Made by a program: the position numbers and the translations under genes
Notes under the pieces: generated by a model
Told to the model about the DNA's origin: nothing
Databases searched by the model: none
What the model saw: the letters and a program-made list of their open reading frames with translations, nothing else
Shown: one piece after another, positions 1-5,844 of the stretch
Layout: every line of letters starts with the position of its first letter
How positions within the stretch are numbered: the first letter of the stretch is position 1
NCBI GenBank assembly: GCA_021205485.1
Contig: JAJPXK010000221.1
Span: 1-6,393 of the forward strand
Length of the DNA stretch: 6,393 bases
Reading direction: 5' to 3'
Origin: Clostridia bacterium
Lineage (GTDB): Bacteria > Bacillota > Clostridia > Christensenellales > Borkfalkiaceae

Positions 1-5
1 CGCCC

Positions 6-33
6 TTTACTTTATTAAAATATATGATATAAT
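6..33 (+). promoter_or_regulatory. Sigma-A type promoter with extended -10 upstream of the WYL regulator
   Basis: A perfect TATAAT lies at 28-33, preceded by TG at 25-26, which makes an extended -10 element. A 4-of-6 match to the -35 box (TTTACT) lies at 6-11 with a 16-base spacer. Transcription would start near position 40, leaving a leader of about 20 bases before the ATG at 62. It is the only good promoter I see in the window and could drive the whole plus-strand cluster. No clear inverted-repeat operator is visible in the short upstream stretch available, so autoregulation by the WYL protein cannot be judged. Confidence 0.6.
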
Positions 34-61
34 AAAAACAGAAAACGAAAGGCGGTAAGGT

Positions 62-1036
62 ATGAAAACGGAAGCTAAAAAGATAAAGATATTAAAAATT
101 CTCGAAATTCTGCGTCAAAATTCGGATGAAACTCACCCCATAACAACAACGGAAATGATAAATATGCTCGCGAATGACGGCATAGAAGCTACGCGCCAAA
201 CGGTATATTCGGACATAAAAACCCTCAATGATTACGGCTACAATATTATCTGTTTAAGGCGTACGGTAAACGAGTATTTTATCGATGACGGCAGCTTTGA
301 ACTTCCTGAAATCCGCATACTTATGGACGCAGTGCAGGCTGCAAGTTTCATCACGCCTAAAAAGACGGCTGTGCTTATAGACAAAGTGGCTGCCCTCGGG
401 GGCTCCTATAAGGGCGAGATATTAAAGGACAATATAGTAACTTTCAATACCGCTAAGCACACCAACGAGCAGATTTACTACAACATAAACGAGCTTACTC
501 ACGCCATACAAAATAAAAAGAAAGTGACATTCAAATACTTTGATTTTAACGTAAACAAGCAAAAAGTTTACCGTAAAGACGGCGGTCTGTATAAAGAAAA
601 TCCTTATTCTTTAGTTTATTCAGATGACAATTATTATCTTGTAACGTTTAACGAAACTTTCGGGAATATTACTCACTACCGCATAGACAGAATGGAGACA
701 GTGCAGACAGTGGACGAAGACAGCAACTTCCCTGATGGCTTTAATCTTGAAAAACACAAAAGCGAAGTTTTTGGTATGTTTGTAGGTGATAAATACAAGG
801 TGCGTATACACGCTAGAAAATATCTCATTGATACTATATTGGATAAGTTTGGCGAAGATATAAAATTATATTCATTTTCTGATGATGAGATAATGTTCGA
901 TGCAGAAGTGCAGGTAAGCGCAAGATTTATCTCCTGGGTGTGTTCGTTCGGGGATAGTATGCGGGTAATTTCTCCGCAACCAGTTATAGAACAGATAAAA
1001 GACTACCTTAAAACGGTGGCAAAACAATACGAATAA
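62..1036 (+). CDS. WYL-domain transcriptional regulator (HTH-WYL-WCX)
   Basis: This 324-residue protein has the usual length and order of a WYL regulator. Residues about 8-75 form an N-terminal winged helix-turn-helix of the HTH_11/DeoR-like kind; the segment with ATRQTVYSDIKTLNDYGY is the recognition helix and wing. Residues about 135-216 form the WYL domain, an Sm-like beta barrel. Its signature reads YYL at 191-193 in place of WYL, and the conserved HYRIDR follows at 205-210. Residues about 240-322 match the C-terminal WCX extension. WYL proteins bind DNA and are thought to sense nucleic acid or nucleotide ligands; many control defence or DNA-damage genes. The start is supported by a purine-rich AAAGGCGG upstream of the ATG and by a promoter at 6-33. 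The next gene begins 11 bases after the stop, so it is probably the first gene of an operon. Its ligand and targets cannot be read from sequence. Confidence 0.9.
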   Translation: MKTEAKKIKILKILEILRQNSDETHPITTTEMINMLANDGIEATRQTVYSDIKTLNDYGYNIICLRRTVNEYFIDDGSFELPEIRILMDAVQAASFITPKKTAVLIDKVAALGGSYKGEILKDNIVTFNTAKHTNEQIYYNINELTHAIQNKKKVTFKYFDFNVNKQKVYRKDGGLYKENPYSLVYSDDNYYLVTFNETFGNITHYRIDRMETVQTVDEDSNFPDGFNLEKHKSEVFGMFVGDKYKVRIHARKYLIDTILDKFGEDIKLYSFSDDEIMFDAEVQVSARFISWVCSFGDSMRVISPQPVIEQIKDYLKTVAKQYE

Positions 1037-1047
1037 GGGGGCAATAC

Positions 1048-2331
1048 ATGTACGGAGATTTAATATACGGTGATGAACAGAAATACGATTTTTACGAAGC
1101 CGATTTGTCGGTTGCGGAAAAGATAAAAAGGGCAATATCTTCTCTCGGTTGCTATTATGACGATTATATCATTGTTGATCTTAAAGATGCAGATAATGCC
1201 GACGGCGTAGTGTTTTTTCAGGTAAAACACTGTTCCGGTTTTGGTAAAACTAATTTTTACCATATTGAAGTGCGGATAAATATAAAAGACGGTGATGGTT
1301 TAAACGGGCATATGTACACCTTAAATGCCGATAAAAAGCAAACGCTTGCGCTGTTTGATGCAATATGTGTACAGCGGCAAACGCCTGATACTTCTTTATG
1401 GAAAGATATAACGGATGAAGCGTTGGGTAAAGAGTATGAATTGAAAGAGAAAAGAGAAAAGGAATACAATCAATTTTTAAATGATTATTTTTGTAATCAC
1501 GACGGTAATGCCGACTGGGTGCCGCAGTTCAAAAAAACAGCTATGGCTGCGTGGGAAGAATACGGCGGTCAGTATACCGATTACATTACCGGCGATTACG
1601 AAGATTACGGCAAATATGAACACATAAAAAAGATGTATTTGCAAAAGGACAACGACCCTATTCTTTCATACCTTATGGGCGAGATAGAATACAACGGCTA
1701 CATTGATAAGCCAAACTACAAAAAAGCATTTGAATATTACAGCCATTCGGCAAAAAGAGGCTTTTTAAGGGCAAAGTACAAAATTGCGTTAATGTACAAA
1801 AACGGCGTTTACGTAGAGCAAAATTATAATAAATACGTAAAGCTCATCCGTTATGGATATAAAGAAATGATAAAAGAGCGCGGCGAAAACCTTACAATGT
1901 TATGTGCAGGCTATTTTCCGCTTGAACTATGCCGTATAGAGCAGGAAAGCGGCGATATAGAAAATGGCTTGGATATCGCTTTGAAGTTTTATGCCAATGC
2001 AAGGCAATACATTGACTATATAGATTTAAACGATGTGATAGACGTTAAAAAGCAGCTATATGCATTGCAGCCGTTTGATGAACCGGATCCGGATCTGTTT
2101 GACATGCTTTACGTGTTACAAGACCCTGCAAAGGTAAAGCTTGTTGTGCACGGCAAAAGCTATTTTTTAGAAACTATCGTTGTAAACGGCAGAAAGGTAA
2201 CAAAGTTTAACGATAAGTATTACCGCAATGCTGTAACACTTTTTAAAAATTGTAAAATTGCAGGTATGCCTGTAAAAAATTTATATCAGTATTTAGATTA
2301 TGCCGAGGTGGTAAGTTATGGAACAAATTAA
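1048..2331 (+). CDS. Sel1-repeat (TPR-like) protein of unknown function
   Basis: This is a soluble 427-residue protein with no signal peptide or membrane segment. The middle, about residues 203-275, carries two Sel1-like helical repeats. The first includes YKKAFEYYSHSAKRGF and the second ALMYKNGVYVEQNYNKYVKL. These repeats form superhelical scaffolds that bind other proteins. The N-terminal ~110 residues look like a separate alpha/beta domain (DYIIVDLKD, VVFFQVKH, FYHIEVRINI) that I do not recognise. The C-terminal ~65 residues (from about 362) form a small beta-rich domain that may also be independent. The start follows an AGGGGG SD site six bases upstream. The stop overlaps the next start by 14 bases, implying translational coupling with the J-domain protein. 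A role as scaffold or adaptor for its neighbours is inference. Confidence 0.8.
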   Translation: MYGDLIYGDEQKYDFYEADLSVAEKIKRAISSLGCYYDDYIIVDLKDADNADGVVFFQVKHCSGFGKTNFYHIEVRINIKDGDGLNGHMYTLNADKKQTLALFDAICVQRQTPDTSLWKDITDEALGKEYELKEKREKEYNQFLNDYFCNHDGNADWVPQFKKTAMAAWEEYGGQYTDYITGDYEDYGKYEHIKKMYLQKDNDPILSYLMGEIEYNGYIDKPNYKKAFEYYSHSAKRGFLRAKYKIALMYKNGVYVEQNYNKYVKLIRYGYKEMIKERGENLTMLCAGYFPLELCRIEQESGDIENGLDIALKFYANARQYIDYIDLNDVIDVKKQLYALQPFDEPDPDLFDMLYVLQDPAKVKLVVHGKSYFLETIVVNGRKVTKFNDKYYRNAVTLFKNCKIAGMPVKNLYQYLDYAEVVSYGTN

Positions 2332-3124
2332 GCTTATATGCAGCAGCGAGAGTAGTTTTGAGCTCTACAAAAAATTGATATTGCAGCGCGATAAACTGCA
2401 AAAAGAAGAAGCACACATCTGGCTCGATTATATACGGGAGTTTGGTGAACTATTAGAAAGGAGTCTTAACCTGCAGGCGGAGTGCATAAAATGCAAAAAA
2501 ATAATAGCTTATTGCCAGTCGCACGTAAACCGCAGTGAAGCAATAGATGGCGCAGAGTTAGACGTATATATTTCACAGGCTATGGAAGGTTACTATAAAG
2601 AGCTTGAAGAAATTGCATCTGCACGCAAGGTTACTTCTAAGCCTGTTTCCGAATACGATTTTTTAAAAATCAAAAAAATTTACCGTCAGATTGCAACTGC
2701 CATCCACCCCGACCTTCACCCCAATATTGCGTTTGACGAAACGCTGAGCGAACTATGGGAAAAAGCTAAAACCGCTTACGATAACAACGATTTACTTGGG
2801 CTTGAAGAAGCTAAACTGCTTTTAAATGATTATCTTAAAAAGCCTGTCAATGATGCCGATTTTGAAGAAGAAAAGCTAAAAGAGCTTATCGACGGGCTCC
2901 GCAAAGAGATAGAAGAGATTTTAAACGGCACTGTGTACCGCTATAAAGATCTTCTTTTAGACGACGTTCTGTGTGAAGAAAAACGCAACCAGCTTACAGA
3001 TGAGATAGAAGAATTTACTATCTACCACAACCAGCTTACAGATGAGATAGAAGAATTTACTATCTACCACAACCAGCTTAAAGAAAAGATAAAAGAATTT
3101 AACATTACGCAGGTGGTGAATTAA
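2318..3124 (+). CDS. J-domain (DnaJ-like) protein with coiled-coil C-terminus
   Basis: The 268-residue protein has an internal J domain at about residues 113-172. It shows the helix II/loop pattern YRQIATAIHPDLHPN, with the essential HPD tripeptide at 130-132, followed by a helix III-like stretch starting ELWEKAKTAY. J domains recruit and stimulate Hsp70 (DnaK). There is no Gly/Phe region or zinc finger, so it is not a canonical DnaJ but a specialised co-chaperone. The N-terminal ~105 residues are strongly helical and contain a CxxC pair (56, 59) plus Cys66, probably too few for a metal site. The C-terminus from about 183 is charged and helical, ending in 14-residue units at 224-237, 238-251 and 252-265; the first two are identical. 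The start lies within the end of the Sel1 gene, behind a GAGGTG SD at 2305-2310. The stop is immediately followed by the next ATG. Confidence 0.82.
   Translation: MEQIKLICSSESSFELYKKLILQRDKLQKEEAHIWLDYIREFGELLERSLNLQAECIKCKKIIAYCQSHVNRSEAIDGAELDVYISQAMEGYYKELEEIASARKVTSKPVSEYDFLKIKKIYRQIATAIHPDLHPNIAFDETLSELWEKAKTAYDNNDLLGLEEAKLLLNDYLKKPVNDADFEEEKLKELIDGLRKEIEEILNGTVYRYKDLLLDDVLCEEKRNQLTDEIEEFTIYHNQLTDEIEEFTIYHNQLKEKIKEFNITQVVN
2987..3070 (+). repeat. Exact tandem duplication of 42 bases inside the J-domain gene
   Basis: Two identical 42-base units lie head to tail at 2987-3028 and 3029-3070. A third, diverged copy follows from 3071; it shares the first ten bases and much of the remaining pattern. 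The unit length is a multiple of three, so the frame is kept. Each copy encodes NQLTDEIEEFTIYH, 14 residues or two heptads, which fits a coiled coil being extended in register. Identity at every base, including third positions, points to a recent duplication by slippage or unequal recombination. Confidence 0.95.
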
Positions 3125-3511
3125 ATGAACGAAATTACAGTAATAAATAAAAATGTTATTGCAGAAATAGAAAATAATGGAGCAAGCAATATTATAAAGC
3201 CTTTGCAAAAGGAAACTTATCTTACAGATTTATATCTTTATAATGTGGACGAATGTCCAGTGACGCGGCTCGTTAAGATAAAAAAGGGCGACGAGCTTAC
3301 GTTAAAACACGAGGAGACGTTATGCGATAAATTGAACGTTTCGGCTTATACCGCGGACGGTGTTCGCGTAGGCGATTTAAGCGACCTTGTTAACGACGTC
3401 TATGCCCGTTTACTTGACGCAGGCAAAATTTTAAAGGCAACGGTTGCCTGTTGCGGTTTTTCGCCCGAAAACAGCTTTGTAAAAATAGCTGTCAGTTTAG
3501 TAGATTTTTGA
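3125..3511 (+). CDS. Small stand-alone HIRAN-like domain protein
   Basis: The protein has 128 residues, close to a single HIRAN domain with a short N-terminal tail. Residues about 30-127 follow the HIRAN pattern: an early beta strand, a KKGDELTL segment at 53-60, then VSAYTADGVRVGDLSD at 72-87, which corresponds to the 'V.....G..IGYL' region. A helix and LLDAG (96-100) follow, then a final strand pair (LKATVACCG; VKIAVSLVDF). HIRAN domains in HLTF/Rad5-type proteins bind DNA ends or damaged DNA; bacterial stand-alone copies occur in uncharacterised operons. The usual REP.NPYD segment is replaced by a shortened KHEETLCDKLN, so the family call is by pattern only. The ATG touches the stop of the J-domain gene, with an AGGTGGTG SD at 3111-3118, showing tight co-translation. 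No nuclease or helicase domain is attached. Confidence 0.6.
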   Translation: MNEITVINKNVIAEIENNGASNIIKPLQKETYLTDLYLYNVDECPVTRLVKIKKGDELTLKHEETLCDKLNVSAYTADGVRVGDLSDLVNDVYARLLDAGKILKATVACCGFSPENSFVKIAVSLVDF

Positions 3512-3512
3512 G

Positions 3513-3519
3513 AAGGGAG
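3513..3519 (+). promoter_or_regulatory. Ribosome binding site fixing the start at 3529
   Basis: AAGGGAG lies nine bases before the ATG at 3529. An open frame extends upstream to an ATG at 3451, but that longer start would sit inside the HIRAN-like gene in another frame and lacks an SD. This site therefore sets the start at 3529; a second ATG follows at 3532. Confidence 0.8.
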
Positions 3520-3528
3520 ATAAATATT

Positions 3529-4158
3529 ATGATGATAAGTCCTGAAAGTTATTACGAACAGTTTTTAAAAGGTAAAACAGCAGAAGAAATACGTAAAATA
3601 ATTGAAGATTTAAAATACGAGCTAAACAGGCTAACAAATGCTAAAAAAGATCGGTATGACATAAATCGGGAACCGTCCAATGAGTATTCGCTTACAAGAG
3701 AATATTTGGATAGAGCAATTAATGCTTTAAAAGAAGCCGGCGGTATATACATTCCGTCAGATGAAGAACAGGAGTGCTTGTCTTACGTTGAAAATATATC
3801 ACATATAAATAAGATAAAATTTACTTCCGGCGGTTATTTCGGCGGGTACAAAACCACAATCTTTACATTTATTTACAACAAAGTATATGTAAAGACTATA
3901 GATGCTAATGCCGAAGAAGGCTTAATGAATTTAGGGCAAAGAAGCGCTATTAGCAAGGAAGAAATTCTTGACGGTATTAAAAGGTTGCACATATTTGAAT
4001 GGCAGCGAAGCTATTATAATGGACATGTTTATGATGGTCATCAGTGGGGTTTAGATATAATATTTTCAAACGGACGCAAACCTTTTATATCAAGCGGAAG
4101 CAACGCTTACCCTTATAATTATCATGATTTTTTGGTATTGCTTGGGCTGGCACGCTAA
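3529..4158 (+). CDS. Uncharacterised two-domain protein (helical N-terminus, 'SGSNAYP' C-terminal domain)
   Basis: With the start set by its SD, the protein has 209 residues. Residues 1-75 are helical: a FLKGKTAEEIRKII segment, then a second helix with TREYLDRAINALKEAGG. From memory, this pattern recurs at the N-terminus of many Clostridia hypothetical proteins attached to differing C-terminal parts. Residues about 85-207 form an alpha/beta domain with conserved-looking aromatic and polar motifs: EW at 157-158, DGHQW at 169-173 and SGSNAYPYN at 189-197. The same W...DG.QW...GSNAYP arrangement is familiar from a widespread Firmicutes family of unknown function. I see no catalytic triad, metal site, signal peptide or membrane helix. 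It starts 17 bases after the HIRAN-like gene and probably shares its transcript. I do not assign a function; an immunity-like or ligand-binding role is possible but unsupported. Confidence 0.8.
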   Translation: MMISPESYYEQFLKGKTAEEIRKIIEDLKYELNRLTNAKKDRYDINREPSNEYSLTREYLDRAINALKEAGGIYIPSDEEQECLSYVENISHINKIKFTSGGYFGGYKTTIFTFIYNKVYVKTIDANAEEGLMNLGQRSAISKEEILDGIKRLHIFEWQRSYYNGHVYDGHQWGLDIIFSNGRKPFISSGSNAYPYNYHDFLVLLGLAR

Positions 4159-4198
4159 ATCAGAATAATAGATAAATTGCAAACAAGGGAGATTTATT

Positions 4199-4471
4199 AT
4201 GGAATATGTAGATATGAAAGATTTGGAAGCTGCTTTATTTGGGCATAATGAAGTGGTTAGCAAAACAATTAAAAAACTAAAAGCAGAAGGTTGGACGGCG
4301 GAACAGATTTTAAATTTTCTTGAAGAGTTCACTGCCGAGCCTAACGACGAAACAAAAGCTGCTATAAAAGAAGCTGAAAAGATAGCTTACTATCCGAATG
4401 TAAAGCAATATAGTAGTGTGGAAGAGCTTATGAACGATTTGAATAAGCCTGACGACAAGGAGATGAAGTAA
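4199..4471 (+). CDS. Small helical protein with one 'GWS' repeat, paralogue of the next gene
   Basis: The gene encodes 90 residues with no recognised family. Residues about 19-45 form a helix-turn-helix unit ending in AEGWTAEQILNFLEEFT. A closely similar unit appears twice in the next gene. The opening (MEYVDMKDLE) and the link after the repeat (EPNDETKAAIKEA) also match the next protein, so the two genes arose by duplication. The C-terminal part (SSVEELMNDLNK) differs. The protein is acidic and soluble, with no cysteine, signal or membrane segment. The start has AAGGGAG at 4185-4191, seven bases upstream. A 40-base gap separates it from the gene before. Function unknown; small size and paired paralogy would fit a protein-binding adaptor. 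Confidence 0.75.
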   Translation: MEYVDMKDLEAALFGHNEVVSKTIKKLKAEGWTAEQILNFLEEFTAEPNDETKAAIKEAEKIAYYPNVKQYSSVEELMNDLNKPDDKEMK

Positions 4472-4475
4472 GGGA
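4457..4475 (+). promoter_or_regulatory. Unusual ribosome binding region for the start at 4477
   Basis: Two SD-like cores precede the ATG at 4477. AAGGAG at 4457-4462 is about 14 bases away, longer than usual; AAGGGA at 4470-4475 is only one base away, too close. The stop of the previous gene (4469-4471) is five bases before the ATG, so re-initiation by the terminating ribosome is likely. The start at 4477 is supported by the match of MDYKDMENWE to the paralogue's MEYVDMKDLE; the in-frame ATG at 4492 would lose part of it. Confidence 0.55.
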
Positions 4476-4476
4476 T

Positions 4477-4779
4477 ATGGATTACAAAGATATGGAAAAC
4501 TGGGAAAAAGAAGCGGAGGAACACTACGGAATGATTAACAAGTTAATTCATGCATTGATAGGGAAAGGCTGGTCGGCAGAAGAAATATTAAATTTAATTA
4601 CAGTTTTAACAGAACCCGATTCTGAGACAAAAGAAGCTACGGAAGAAGCTGGCGTATCACAGGGTGAAATGGTTTTAAGACTTTTAAAAGGGTTAACCGA
4701 AAAGGGCTGGTCAGTAGATGAAATAATAGATCTTTTTAAGAAATTTACCGCCGGTGATAAACCTGGTAAAAACGATTAA
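4477..4779 (+). CDS. Small helical protein with two 'GWS' repeats, paralogue of the previous gene
   Basis: The gene encodes 100 residues. Residues 1-58 align along their length with the previous protein, including the repeat at about 19-45 (GKGWSAEEILNLI) and the link EPDSETKEATEEA. A second repeat lies at about 65-91 (EKGWSVDEIIDLFKKFT), in place of the paralogue's different tail. The repeat consensus is a hydrophobic helix, then [KE]-[KE]-G-W-[ST]-x-[ED]-[EQ]-I-[LI], then a second helix ending in FT or LT. The protein is acidic, has no cysteine, and shows no export or membrane signal. The start lies five bases after the previous stop. It resembles no family I can name; helical-hairpin repeats of this size usually mediate protein contacts, which is inference here. 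Confidence 0.75.
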   Translation: MDYKDMENWEKEAEEHYGMINKLIHALIGKGWSAEEILNLITVLTEPDSETKEATEEAGVSQGEMVLRLLKGLTEKGWSVDEIIDLFKKFTAGDKPGKND

Positions 4780-4818
4780 ACAGTGTTGTAACTAATTTAC
4801 TTACGAGGAGATTTTATA

Positions 4819-5604
4819 ATGATAGGTGCAATAATAGGCGATATAGCGGGATCTAAATTTGAATTTTGTAATTACCGCAGTAAAAAATTTAAAATCTTTT
4901 CTCAGGATTCGTTTATAACAGACGATTCTGTAATGACTCTTGCCGTTGCCCAGGCTGTATATATGTGCAAAGGCGATTACTCTTTTTTATCTGGTTTTGC
5001 AAAAGCATCTATGCAGATGCTTGGCCAGATGTACCCGAGCAGCGGCTATGGTACAAGTTTTTACAACTGGATATTCAGCGACTATCCGCTGCCTTATAAC
5101 AGTTACGGCAATGGTGCGGCAATGCGGGTAAGCGCCTGCGGCTTTTATGGCAAAACATTAAAAGAAGTAAAAAAGATGTCAAAAGCTGTAACGGAAGTAT
5201 CCCATAACCATCCGGAAGGGTTAAAGGGGGCAGAAGCTACGGCGGTATGTATATTCCTTGCAAAGAGCGGCAAGAGCAAAAAGTACATAAGGAATTACGT
5301 AAATAAAAATTACTACAAATTAGATTTTACTATAGACGGGATTCGACCTACATACGACTTTAACGAAACCTGCCAGCGCACGGTGCCGCAGGCGATAGAG
5401 GCCTTTTTAGAGAGCGAATCCTTTGAAGATGCTATAAAAACCGCCGTATCAGTTGGCGGCGACAGCGATACACTGGCAGCAATAACGGGCAGCATTGCAG
5501 AAGCCTTTTACGGCGTGCCCGCCGATATGCGTGCAAAAGCACTTGAGTATCTGGATGAAGATTTGCTTCAAATTTATAATAATGTAGAAATTATTTTGAA
5601 GTAA
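4819..5604 (+). CDS. ADP-ribosylglycohydrolase family protein (DraG/ARH type)
   Basis: The 261-residue protein matches a complete compact member of this family, whose enzymes remove ADP-ribose from proteins or other targets using two divalent metal ions, typically magnesium. The family landmarks appear in order: GAIIGDIAGSKFEF at 3-16, TDDS at 34-37 (metal ligands), NGAAMRVS at 98-105, SHNHPEG at 128-134, and GGDSDT at 213-218, whose Asp215, Asp217 and Thr218 complete the metal site, followed by the AAITGSIAEAFYG helix. All expected catalytic residues are present, so it should be active. There is no signal peptide; it acts in the cytosol. A strong GAGGAG SD precedes the ATG, 39 bases after the last small gene. 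No ADP-ribosyltransferase is visible in the window, so the substrate is unknown. Nitrogenase regulation as in DraG itself is unlikely, since no nif genes are near. Confidence 0.92.
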   Translation: MIGAIIGDIAGSKFEFCNYRSKKFKIFSQDSFITDDSVMTLAVAQAVYMCKGDYSFLSGFAKASMQMLGQMYPSSGYGTSFYNWIFSDYPLPYNSYGNGAAMRVSACGFYGKTLKEVKKMSKAVTEVSHNHPEGLKGAEATAVCIFLAKSGKSKKYIRNYVNKNYYKLDFTIDGIRPTYDFNETCQRTVPQAIEAFLESESFEDAIKTAVSVGGDSDTLAAITGSIAEAFYGVPADMRAKALEYLDEDLLQIYNNVEIILK

Positions 5605-5635
5605 AATGCCTATTAAATTTAAACAGGTAAGCTGA

Positions 5636-5830
5636 ATGGTTGTAAGATATAAAGGTTAAAGCGATCCGCTTTATTTTCTGCACAACAAAGAATATGAAGT
5701 TATCTCAATAGAATGCGGGCTTTATCGCATAGTTGATGAAACTGGCGATGACTATCTATATGGCTCTCAGGAGTTTGAAATAGTGTCGGGTTCAGTTGAT
5801 GAATATACTGACGAAGAAGCCGGCAAATAA
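5636..5830 (+). pseudogene. Small conserved hypothetical gene interrupted by an in-frame TAA
   Basis: One frame from the ATG at 5636 to the TAA at 5828 would encode about 64 residues, but codon 8 (5657-5659) is TAA. The start reads MVVRYKG, then the stop, then SDPLYFLHNKEYEVISIE, and further on GLYRIVDETGDDYLY and QEFEIV. From memory this follows a common small Firmicutes family whose members read roughly V-[RK]-Y-x-G-x-[ST]-[DN]-P-L, x-NGK-x-YEV-x-SIE-x-G-W-Y-R-I-V-D-E-[ST]-GEDYLYPP. The stop falls at the variable position just after the glycine, and the frame continues without shift, so a single GAA or AAA to TAA change explains it. An AGGT SD lies seven bases before the ATG. No ATG lies downstream in frame to restart translation. 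A sequencing error or readthrough are the alternatives. Confidence 0.7.
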
Positions 5831-5844
5831 TGGTGGTAAAAAAT

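Noticed and set aside
872..1135. Minus-strand open frame of 87 residues
   Set aside because: It lies antisense to the well-supported WYL gene and the start of the Sel1 gene, has no recognisable protein pattern, and is a shadow of their codon bias.
2957..3208. Minus-strand open frame of 83 residues with internal repeats
   Set aside because: Its repeats simply mirror the 42-base duplication in the J-domain gene on the other strand; the composition (Phe, Tyr, Val-rich) is that of an antisense shadow.
3451..3528. Upstream extension of the 3529 gene to an ATG at 3451
   Set aside because: It overlaps the end of the HIRAN-like gene in another frame, lacks an SD site, and adds a Cys/Arg-rich stretch unlike the rest of the protein. 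AAGGGAG before 3529 marks the true start.
4142..4171. Possible second promoter before the small GWS genes (TTGGGC, then AATAAT)
   Set aside because: The -35 box matches only three of six positions and overlaps the end of the previous gene; in such AT-rich DNA an AATAAT by chance is expected.
4940..5131. Plus-strand open frame of 63 residues inside the ADP-ribosylglycohydrolase gene
   Set aside because: It is a different frame within a gene whose catalytic motifs are clear, with no family resemblance of its own.
5605..5844. Possible terminator or regulatory RNA in the gap after the ADP-ribosylglycohydrolase
   Set aside because: I see no GC-rich hairpin followed by a T run; the stretch is better explained by the interrupted small gene.
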